From Archilochus colubris (Eukaryota > Chordata > Aves > Apodiformes > Trochilidae): a stretch of DNA of 64,000 nt. Positions 25,801 through 37,800 of the stretch are shown here, in pieces. Each line of letters opens with the position of its first letter. The first letter of the stretch is position 1. The notes beneath the pieces are model-generated. The model was not told where the DNA came from. It made no database searches and saw only the letters and a list, made by a program, of their open reading frames with translations. The position numbers and the translations under genes were made by a program. The stretch is from positions 2,399,180 through 2,463,179 of the forward strand of contig CM041090.1 in assembly GCA_023079485.1 (NCBI GenBank). The letters are read 5' to 3'.

Positions 25801-28800
25801 GTGTAACTGAATAAATAAGTGGGTGTTTGGAGGGCCGATCTCCCCATGTAACCAGCACTGTAACAAAGAACACCTTGCTTAATAGTCTCAATCTCTGTGG
25901 CTGTTGAGTTATCCCAACTTTCTTGGCTTCAAACTCAAGCACAGTTTGATAAATAAATCCCCAGAGGCAAAGCAGACTCACAGCTGCTGCAGATGTTCTG
26001 ACCTTAACTCTGGATTGCAAACACTACAAAAGCTCCCTCAGCAAAACCTGGGTTTTGTTAGCACAGTCTTACACACATGTGCACCACAGCTGGCATTTGT
26101 CTGATAAAACAACCCAGCATCCTTAGAGCTGGAAGGTGCATTCCTTGTATCAGTAGAATTAGTTCCAAAGTACACTAAATAAATTAGATTTCTTCTCAGT
26201 GGTCAGAGTGATCCTAACATTTAGTTTCCTCATCCTCTCCTTCCCCACTTCTTGAAAAACTGGTGCCTCTCCTAAGTTATTTCCTATAGGTAACTCATCT
26301 TGATGCAAAGCCAGAGCTATAGAAAGGCAGAAAAGAACCCCTGGATTGTCAGACACACAAAGTTTTAGAAAAATGCAGAGACACAGAGCACAGAATGCAG
26401 TGGTGGGGCTGTAAGGGTAAAGAGAGAGCTGGCAGAAGCAAAGCTCCCGTGGCAGTCAAAAAAAACCAGGGTAGCCCAAAAATCTCCTTAGAACATTTGC
26501 TGTTCCTGTGACAAATCCTTTCTGCAGCCAACAGGCCAGTGCAAGCCCAGAGGAATAACAACATTTCTGCAATAATCCAGTGGAAAAGAACCATGGGAGG
26601 ATCAAGACCTGACACACACACCACCCTCCCTCTGGGACACTCCCACAGCTTGCTGGACCTCAAGGACAGAGGTAAAATTAGGTGTACAGAGCTGGAGGAA
26701 GCAGTGGGCAGAAGGAAAGGGGGCAGTTGTTTATTTTAGACCTCTATGAAATTTGCACCACTTCCCCACCCTCTCAAATGTAGCAGCCAGGCACTTTGAG
26801 AACAAAGGAACTGACTTAAAAGCTGCTGTTTATTTAAAAAACATGCAGTAAAGCAGATATCTTGGAGACATTAGCAGTTGTCATGTCATACAAGAAAACA
26901 GCTTGAACAAATACAGGCCACTAAATGCTCACCAAAGTAATCAAACACATTAAAGCCAAAATATGAAACTCAAGTACATGAGAAATCTTAATTTTTTTGG
27001 AAAGAACTGAATATGTGTCTACTTACACAAACTTGGAAAATAACCCTGCAGTGTAAACGTTGCAAGTTCTTATGCCTTCCTAGAAATTCCCATCACCCAA
27101 ATTAATCTAAACCCAATCTCAGGCTGTACTGAGGCAGAGGACCTCAGAAGCAGGATGTCAAAAGTATCACTCCCTCCACTCCCACAGGGATTTCTGCCCA
27201 TCAGTTGTGTCAGCTCTGTTTTTTGGAACAATTCGATATTTTTTGTAGACTTTTCTAGGGAAAAAAAAAAAAAAAGGAAAGAAAGAAAAGAGAGGATAAC
27301 AGAGGATACGAGAGGAGAGGAGAGGATAACAGAGGAGAGGATAACAGAGGATAACAGAGGATAACAGAGGATAACAGAGGAGAGGATAACAGAGGATAAC
27401 AGAGGATAACAGAGGATAACAGAGGAGAGAGAGGAGAGGAGAGGAGAGAAGAGAGAGGAGAGGAGAGGAGAGGAGAGGAGAGGAGAGGAGAGGAGAGGAG
27501 AGGAGAGGAGAGGAGAGGAGAGGAGAGGAGAGGAGAGAGACACGGAGAATCCACTACTTCCCTGGGCAGCCCATTCCAATGTCTGATCACTCTCTCCGTA
27601 AAGAAATTCTTTCTGATATCCAACCTAAACCTCCCCTGGCACAACTTGAGACCCTGCCCTCTTGTCTTGCTGAGAGTTGCCTGGGAAAAGAGCCCAACCC
27701 CCCCCTGGCTCCAACCTCCTTTCAGGGAGTTGGAGAGAGTGATGAGGTCTCCCCTGAGCCTCCTCTTCTCCAGCCTCAACACCCCCAGCTCCCTCAGCCC
27801 TTCCTCACAGGATTTGTGCTGGATCCCTTCACAGCCTCCTTGCTCTTCTCTGGACCTGCTCCAGGACCTCAATCTCCTTCCTGAGCTGAGGGGCCCAGAA
27901 CTGGACACAGGACTCAAGCTGTGGCCTCACCAGGGCTGAGCACAGGGGCAGAATCCCTTCCCTGGACCTGCTGGCCACGCTGTTCCTGAGCCAGGCCAGG
28001 ATGCCATTGGCCTTCTTGGCCACCTGGGCACACTGCTGGCTCCTGTTCAGCTTCCTGGCAATCCAGACTCCCAGGTCCCTTTCTGCCACTCTGTGCCCAG
28101 CCTGGAGCTCCCCATGGGGTTGTTGTGTTGAACCTCATCCCGTTGGGATCAGCCCAACTCTCCAGTCTGTCCAGGTCCCTCTGCAGAGCCCTCCTGCCTT
28201 CCAGCTGATCCACACTCCCCCCCAGCTTAGTGTCATCTGCAAACTTGCTGATGATGGACTCAATCCCCTCATCTAAATTATCTATAAAGATATTAAACAG
28301 AAATGCCCAAACCAGGATAAAGCTGTGAAAGTCAAGAGCTTTTAGCAGTAGGAATGTCCTCACTTTGGCTAATGCAGATTTTTCTTGCAAAAAAGTATCA
28401 ATAGCCAATAATTTTACCTAAAGTTTGTTGTTTTCTGTGTGTTTCATTATTTAGTACTACCCAAAGCTAGTTTGGATATTTCTCTTTAAGTCCTAATTGT
28501 TTTACTGTGTCTTGCAAAAGAGACGTGCACACCCAGCCAGCAATCCTCATGCCAAATTCAAAACAGATGTTTATAAATAATTTAAAAATCTATATTGAAG
28601 CCAAGCACACAGAGTTCACCAAGACAGCACGCTGCTATACCAGAAATCCAGCTCAAGTTATCTTCCAAGGGTACTTCTAGCTGTACAGAGCTTTCATTTG
28701 CTAATGGCTAAAACAATCTGATAGTCAAAAATCACCATTTCTAGTAATACTCCTCATCCTCATGTGGTTCCCCTACTGCAAGTACTATACAGCAACAAAA

Positions 28801-31800
28801 ATAGGAATATTTGGTGCAGAGATAGACACGAGGCATGGTCAGTGCTCTTTTTAGATGCAGGCCTGCTCAAACAGTTGAAGTCTTCTTAGTTTTACCAGAC
28901 TTTTGATATATATATGTATATATATATACAATTCATACATGAACCAGGAGATGAAGCACAGACTTTCCAATCCTGCCCATGCAAATGGCACAGCACAAGA
29001 AGATTGTTCCTGTCTGCACCATCTCTGAAGCCTTGCACTGCTAGAACAAGAGTTCCAAGCCAGTCCAAGTCAGAAATACTCCTGATGATCTATCAGTGCT
29101 TTAATAGCTGTGGAATAATGCTATTTTCTCTTTTATACAGAGGCATCAAGGGGAGGATGGAAGAGGAGAAGAAAAAAGTCTTTTTGTCTGTCATACCACC
29201 AGCACTTAAGGAAGCATAAAATAAGTAGAATTTAAAACAAAGTCCAGTTTCATCCACCCTTGATTCCTCAACCGTTTTCTGAGTATTGCAATGGTACAAT
29301 TCACAGACTTTTGCATCAAAGAGATTCTGTGTGAATGCTGTGATCTCCATACAACCTAGAATTTGGACACACTGGTTAGTTTTCATTCTGCCATTTAAGT
29401 TCAGTCTGTGATAATAGTTAAATAAATGACTGTGACAATGAATGCTGCCCTGCACTGTCTCATCTCTCTTGCTTAGATACCTTTTTCTTTGTAGCAAAAG
29501 CAGCTACTATAGCAAACCCTTAAATTCTAAAAACAGAAGTGCAAAACACCATTGCTTTGTTTAAAATCGATGCTACAGATAGGAAGATGGCAGGAATTTT
29601 TCAGAAGCTTTTTAAAGTACTGGACTAAAGGAAAGGAAACTGGGGAAACACTACCCAGTACTGCCATCAGTTCTCCATGCACAGTGCTGGTGTCTCACCA
29701 GGGACAGCACAAAGGTTGCACAAGACTGGCAACCAACACCTCCCCAGGGGAGATGTGCAGCAGTCTCTGTGCATGCACTCACTTTTGTTATTACATATTC
29801 TCTCTGATAGAGCTTGTGGGCTTAGAGAATAAAACTGCCCAGACTACGCCCCATTTTATTTTGCTGCATACAAAAAAAACCCTTACAAAACCAAACCTGA
29901 TCCCTGCTCCAAAACATTATGGCAATCATTAAGTATTCATAGGACTTGAGAGGAACAGAACTCCATGGACACACAAAATATGAGCTAAAAAAAGGCTTCC
30001 AAAAGCTGGTTTTGCTGCTGTTGTTTTAGGACATTGTTGTAGCTGCTTTTGCACAGGCAGCAAGAGAAGTGAAAGGAGACAAGTCAGCCTTCTGCTCTTA
30101 CTCTGAGAAGTAAACTGTGAGTAGCCAGCTCCTTGTACAGGCACAGGATTGTCACATAAACTCAGCAGAAGCATTATCTTCTCTGGAACAGGCAATGGTG
30201 GCCGCTCAGAGTCCTGCCCTGCTAAGGAACTTCAAACTCTGCCCTTCACCAAAACTAATAAACTTGCTTCCTACAACTTCAAGAATACACCTAGGAAAGG
30301 TTGCTGATGCATTACCCTTAAAAAAATCACAAATGTGACTTTCAAAAACTGCCTGCTAGTGCCAAATACAGTTACTAAGAGAAAAGAGCAGTTACCTCAA
30401 TGACCATTTACATAAAACCTTAAATAACAGACCAAGCAAAACAAAATAATTTAGAGAGAGGAAAAGATGTCAAGATAACCCTTTTAGTGGGCTGGGTTAA
30501 AAAAACAGGGTACACACACATTAAAACACATTTGTCTGGGGGATGGTCCTCTTCTCTATAAAGACAAAATTTGAATCTCACCTTTTTTTTTAAAAGATGT
30601 CCCAGCTCCTCCATTGAAAAACAAAAAACCAAAAAAAAAACCAACAACACCCCAAGAACCCCCTCAGCTTGTAATCATCAGCAATGCATAAACCATTGCA
30701 GATTCCAGATTTTCAGACAGAGGCCTGAGGCAGCTCTTTCCCACCATAAGGTACCAGCCTCAAAACCCAGAGATGGGGTTTTCATTTGGGATGGAGTTCA
30801 ACTCCCACTACCTGAGGAACACAACTGTCGTGTAACAGAAGGCCACACAGGACCAACACTCACATAGCTGTGACAGTAAATAAAAATCTAGCATTTGTCC
30901 AGGTGTAAGATGATGACAGCACCAAGGTAGCAAGGAATATATATACTAAAATATATGACTGAGAAGGCTAGGGAAACAAGTTCAGGCTAGAAGACACATA
31001 CAACCCTATATGTTCTAAAACTTGATATGAATCTAGCAGTCCTAAGCAAGCTAAAACATGATTTCTGCTTTTGCCTGTTTACTGATTTTTCTTTTCACAG
31101 ATACATTCTAGTCCCTTTGAAATGAAGGACAATTTTGTCATTTTCCTCAGAGAATGCAGTATTTTGTCTAGTACTTAATAATTACATCCATGTGGAACAT
31201 ACAGGGAATACCTAGAAAACAAAATTTTACTGTATACATTTTCCAGATAATTTTTCACTTCAATCTATCTCAATCTACATCAATCTATTGTGCTAATGTA
31301 AAATGTATACAGATTTCTAAGTTACTTCCATTTACATCCAATAAAGGAGTTAATAGAGATTATAGCAGTATTTGATTAACATATGCTTAATTTATCCAAC
31401 ACACACTTGTGTTACAAAGCAAAGTTTAAGTCAGCTCAAGAAAAGTATGAAAATGAAAAAAATAAAATCCTCCTGTCTACCTTTAGAAAGGTTCTCTCTT
31501 TGCACACAGCTTTTTCAAGAAAGGTAAGTACAAAGACTTCACAAACAGTACCCAAAAAACCCACAGAAAAGCTATCTTAAGCAGAGTTGAAGTTGTAAAT
31601 AAAAATGAACTGTATGAATACTAGGGATGCTGCTATCTTGTGTCATATCAAGATTATGCTTGCACCAAATATATTTCAAGTAGTTTGAATAAAGTTTGAA
31701 TAAAGGAGACTCAGGGCTTCTATTTTGGTTTGGTTGGTTTTCTGTTTAGTTGGGTTTGTTTGTTTGATTTTTTTTTAAATGTAATTGGAACAGCTTTTGA

Positions 31801-34800
31801 AATGTTAACCTAAACATCTATGGCTATCATTTCTCAGAATACACTCATCTTCCCACTGGCATTACAAAGTGTGAAGACAGAGACACAATAATGGGAACAG
31901 GGTTGGTTCAAAAAGTACTTAAAAAGGACAGCAAGTGAAAAATAAATATTTTTAAAGAAATGTGTTTGAATAAGTCAAACAATCACACTTGCTTTGGTGG
32001 GGGTAAGAGGGAAACCAACAATAACCTCTAATCTGCTTGTTGCTTTTATTTTATTTTGATACAGCATTTAACATCAGTTGTGCACAAGATTCAAGGAATG
32101 TTTTCTACAAAAGCTGCAACACCCTTGTCAGCAGTAGGCAATAGTGCTTTATGTAAATTTTTGTGGTTATACACAAGTGTAAGTTATCTAATAGCACAGT
32201 CTATAAAACAACAAAAAGTTGTGGCATACATAATAGTATTTCCTTTTACTTACCACAATGTGATTAGAAAGAGCATAGCACAGGGAGTAGTGAATTAATC
32301 TGCAGCAGATTAATAAATGCACACCCAGCAGAAACCAAGTTATTTGCTTTGCATCATTTCCAGACTGATGTTTAATTTTGTTTCCCATGTAACTTGCCTT
32401 TTGAAGAGAAACAAATTCTACATGTTTACATCATAATGCACTGATCAGCTGAGCTCCTCCCTTACCTACTCAGTAAGAGTGCTCAGTGCATGCTTCAGGT
32501 GAGCCTGTCACACCAAGCAACTTTCTGGAAACTGGAAGAAACTTTCAGGCAGGACAATTCTCTCCCTTCAAGTTACAGCTTGGAAACAATGAAAAGCAGA
32601 GAAAGGCAAAGGGCAGCTTTCAGATTAATTAATCTGTTCAGCAGGTCTTTCAGGTAACATGTCTATGAGGTTCATAGATGATGGGGAGTTCATTTGTGAG
32701 TCATTAAAGACACCTTTCGGGTAAGAGCTCCTTGCCAGTCTCTCCTTTTCCAGGCCACAGAGGTAGCTAAAAAATAGAGGAGATATTTTCAACATCAGAA
32801 TGTCTTCTGTTTTGCTGGGTCCTGCACAAGTAGCTCACAAACTTCAGGGCCTAGCAAAGTACTTTAAACTTTGAAAAACATGTCACAAAGCAACTTGTAT
32901 GTGGGCAGCTTGCATGCCCTTGTGACAAGTTTTTAACTTACAGTGCTATGACTTTACAATTCAATTAAACAAACTCACTATGAAGTATTTTCCCCAGCCC
33001 TCAATCCATGCACAATCCATGAAGGAATGTGATGTCTTCTAGTCACTGGTGTATGCTAAAAGGAGACTCCTCCAGTAATGCACAAGGCTGTGGTAGAAAG
33101 CACTGATTCTTAAAACGCTTCTTTCCCATCCCTAAGACTGCTTCCATAGCAGTTCTCACACTACACTGAGACAAGGGAATGAAAGGGCTTGTAGAAAGAG
33201 ATGAGAATCTAAACAGCCCCCCTGTAATCCTGAAGGAAACAGTCAGTGACCTACTGAGATGCTTGGATCCCCACAAGTCTATGGGACCGGATGGGATCCA
33301 CCCAAGGGTGATGAGGGAGCTGGCAGAAGAGCTCGCCAAGCCTCTCTCTATCATCTACCAACAGTCCTGGCTCACTGGGGACATCCCAGATGATTGGAAG
33401 TTGGTGAATGTCACGCCAATCCACAAAAAGGGCGAGAATGAGAACCCGGAAAACTACAGGCCCGTCAGCCTGACCTCAGTGCCTGGCAGGGTTATGGAAC
33501 AGATATGGAACTCAGTGTAATCACACAGCACCTACAGGATGGGTGAGGGATTAGACCCAGCCAGCACGGGTTTAGGAAGGGCAGGTCCTGTCTGACCAAC
33601 CTGATCTCCTTTTATGATCGGCTGACCCGCCTGGTGGATGAGGGGAAGGCTGTGGATGGAGTCTACCTGGACTTCAGCAAAGCGTTTGACACCGTCTCCC
33701 TCAGCATTCTCCTGAAAAAGCTGTCAGCCCACAGCTTGGACAGGAGCACCCTGTGCTGGGTTAGGAACTGGCTGGAGGGCCGGGCCCAGAGAGTGGTGCT
33801 GAACGGGGCTGCATCAAAATGGCGGCCGCTCACCTGTGGTGTCCCCCAGGGATCAGTGTTGGGCCCAGTTCTGTTCAACATCTTCACTGATGATTTAGAT
33901 GAGGGGATTGAGTCCATCATCAGCAAATTCGCAGACGACACTAAGCTGGGGGGGAGTGTTGATCAACTAGAAGGCAGGAGGGCTCTGCAGAGGGACCTGG
34001 ACAGCCTGGAGAGTTGGGCTGATTCAAACGGGATGAGGTTCAACACAGCCAAGTGCCGGGTCCTGCACTTTGGTCACAACAACCCCATGGGGAGCTCCAG
34101 GCTGGGGACAGAGAGGCAGAAAAGGACCTGGGAATTTGGATTGCCAGGAAGCTGAACATGAGCCAGCAGTGTGCCCAGGTGGCCAAGAAGGCCAATGGCA
34201 TCCTGGCCTGGATCAGGAACAGCGTGGCCAGCAGGTACAGGGAAGGGATTCTGCACCTGTGCTCAGCCCTGGTGAGGCCACAGCTTGAGTCCTGTGTCCA
34301 GTTCTGGGCCCCTCAGCTCAGGAAGGAGACTGAGGTGCTGGAGCAGGTCCAGAGAAGAGCAAGGAGGCTGTGAAGGGATCCAGCAGAATTCCTGTGAAGA
34401 AGGGCTGAGGGAGCTGGGGGTGTTCAGGCTGGAGAAGAGGAGGCTCAGGGGAGACCTCATCACTCTCTCCAACTCCCTGAAAGGAGGTTGGAGCCAGGGG
34501 GGGGTTGGGCTCTTTTCCCAGGCAACTCTCAGCAAGACAAGAGGGCAGGGTCTCAAGTTGTGCCAGGGGAGGTTTAGGTTGGATATTAGAAAGAACTTCT
34601 TTACGGAGAGGGTGATCAGACATTGGAATGGGCTGCCCAAGGAAGTAGTGGATTCTCCGTGTCTGGAGATATTTCCAAAGAGCCTGGATGTGGCACTCAG
34701 TGCCACGGTCTGGGAACTGCAGCAGGAGCGGATCAAGGGTTGGACTTGATCTCTGAGGTCGCTTCCAACCCAGCCCATTCTCTGATTCTATGATTCTATG

Positions 34801-37800
34801 ATCCTATGAAAGTGGGTACCAGTAAACTGAGACCATCTGGACGCAGAGCAGAAGATGCAGAGGAAGTGAATTATGAAGGAAAAGGCAGGAGGTGGCTGTG
34901 CTCCATCCTGGTCCTGAAGATGCTCTCCCAGACGCATCATTCTCTCCCCTCCCAAACACAGCACTCCCTTCCTCCTCTCCTGTGACACAGAGCTGAGGTC
35001 CAGCTTAAGAGCAGTCAGTAACCACAACCAGGTGCTGGAATTGTGATGGGATACCAGGGGGACAAACAGTTTTGAAATTAGCAGCACATAAAAACTAGCA
35101 CTGGTTTCTGCTGACCTGCATAAACAAAGGGCATGCCAAACACCCCATCTGGTGCTGTAGCAGACATACACCCAACCCATTTTTAAGCCCAGGCACAACG
35201 AGAGCCCTGGGCACTCTACTGAAATACCTGAAGGGTAAAGCATCCTCTTTTCCAGCCATTCACACTGTTACTGCAGGCCTGGAGCTCAGACCTGGTATCC
35301 CAGCATCACCCCAAAGGCCCTGGTGTTGGCTCCTTCCACAGCAGAAATCAAGAAAGAAAGAGAAACAACATTCCTAGTTCACATAGTTACGTACTAGCAT
35401 AGAAAGTGTTTCCATCAACAGCTCCTGACTGAGAGCCAAAAATAACATTAAGCTTTCCTTACAAAAGTTTAATATCTAATAGACCACGCAGCAAGATGTC
35501 CAGAAATATATTGTAAAGGGATTTAACCAGTTCCCAGCTTCTACTTAAAACCTGATTATTACCTATTACTACAGTCAATTTATAGCACCCATTCAGGCTT
35601 CCATATGTCATTTTGAGGGGAAAATGTATGTACACAGAACATGTATCCATGTAACCACAAAGTAACAAGTCTTTTTTTAGTATGTAGAAATGTAAAAATA
35701 TAATAAAGACTTTTTAAAAAGCAATGTCACTCCAGAAAACATATTTGATGGCATTTAATCACCAGACAATATTTTGGTGATAAAAATTATTTAATCTGTT
35801 ACAGAATGACTGATGGCATTATGAAAAACATTGGCTACAAGCTATTTAAAATTTAGGCCAAGCAAAAAACTTCTGCATTCTGAGTAACTGTACTCACTTC
35901 ATAACTATTGGGGTTTTTTGCACATAGGAACCCTCTGTTAAAGAATGCATTGTAATGGGTGCTGCAGAGAACAAGAAGACCACTCTTTGCCTTATGCTAA
36001 ATAACAAGATGCAGATGTGATTAATATAGCTTATAAAAAATGGGAACTTTAAACAGAAAGCAGAACTTTATGAAGTTACATCTTAACTTCCTTTACCATC
36101 TGATTAGTCTGTAAATTTCAAGATGCAAAAACTATGTTCATCTGCCACTGTAAATTAAAAGAAGCAATGAGTGAAGTTTGTATGATAGTCCAGAAAAAAA
36201 AAACCATACAACCAACACTCCAGCTCTAGACTTTGCCTGCAGAATTTCAATTTTGGGGACATTTAAAAAAAAATATTATTTGCTGGAACTATGATTGTAC
36301 ACATTACAGTACTTCAGTCTACTTGAACTGAAATTTTGATGAGCTCTGGAAACATGCACCTATTTGAGGCAACTATGGCATGTGTGTATAGAGTGAGAGA
36401 GAGGCTTGTGTGACCACAGTGTGGAAGTGGTATAAGAAGCTGGAATAGAAAGAGCAGGCTCGAATCCCATGACAGCTTTAGCCCTTTCAGCCTCTATCAT
36501 GGTTTGAGGCAGACACCAAATATATGAAGCCTTAAAGTCATTACATTTGGACAACTTTGATCAGTTAGAAAGCATGATTTTACGTCAGAGTGTTAAGCAA
36601 CATCCCATCACTTTCCCCTTCCCTTTTATAAAATATAAATATCCATCTTGAAACACTTTCCTGACTTCAGCTGTGTCAATACACAACAAGGAATAAAAGG
36701 CCTTTTGCCTTTGGGGTCAAACACCACAGACTGGTCTCCACTCCCCATCCCATCAGTTACACTGCCCCAGGTTGAGTAGATGGAATTATTTAACAGATTT
36801 TCTCATATTATCTTCTGGGTTTCCACTGTCATCTTTTTACAAACATTTCCATTCCAGTGTCAGGTTAGGTTTTTGTGTGTGCAGCCTTTCTGATCTCACC
36901 CTCCTCCTCTTGAAGATACATCCCTGACCATGGAACAGTTGGCCCATGCTGACTGTGTTGAAGGTTTTTCTGTTTATCACACCTTATCTGGCACAAGTAT
37001 GGGTGCTGTTTTATGCTATATGCATTATTATGCACTGCTTAATGCTAACCATCAGAGAAGAAACATTAAGACATAGATGGTGCAAAGTTGCTCACCAAAG
37101 AGAATGTGGTGAGAAGGAAGATTATACCTCTGCCAGTTCAGTCTTTTGCCTTTCTTCCCCAACTGCTAAGAAACATTCATTTTAATTTATGTCTACAGGA
37201 GACCTACTAAGTCCACTATATAATTGGAAATAGGTAGCCAAATGCTACACTGGAAGAAAGAAGTCTGCCATTGACTGCACGGCCAAGTCAGGCTTTCAGA
37301 TACTTGCAATCTCCACTAAAGTGTGAAAGACTGAACCAAAAGGGTCTTATGGACTGGATAACTTTAACCAAATTATAATTTAATGTTATTATTTGGCAAT
37401 TGTATTATGTTTTGTGTTTTCTGGGTTGTTTTTTTTTTAAATATTATTTCTAGAGAGCATAATGGCAATTTATTCAACCAGTAAATTCTAAGAATGATTA
37501 ACAATACAGGAGAAAAAAACAAATATCTCCAACACTACAGGAGAAAAAAACCACATAATATCTCCAACACTAAAGCAACATTAAGCAATGAAATGCTCCT
37601 TAGCATACTTCTGTGCTGCAGCTCTTCTTACAACATGCTAGCATCTACTCAAATCTGTTCCATTCACAACTGTGCAATAAATCAGCACAGTATTACCCAA
37701 TCTGCTTTCTAATGAAATTATGGAGAAAATACTTTCAAATCAGTTAGCTTTGAGTTAAAGTTAGAAGACATCAAAAACATGTAAATTCTTTCTCACGTTT

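Noticed and set aside
27070..27917. Long minus-strand open frames rich in repeated LSSPLLSSP
   Set aside because: They are translations of the purine satellite joined to CR1 sequence, not genes.
33634..34155. Host gene encoding a reverse transcriptase-like protein
   Set aside because: The motifs ([29 protein letters not shown]) and the attctatg tail identify it as a CR1 LINE with broken frames; the same applies to 47666-48361 and 53829-55034.
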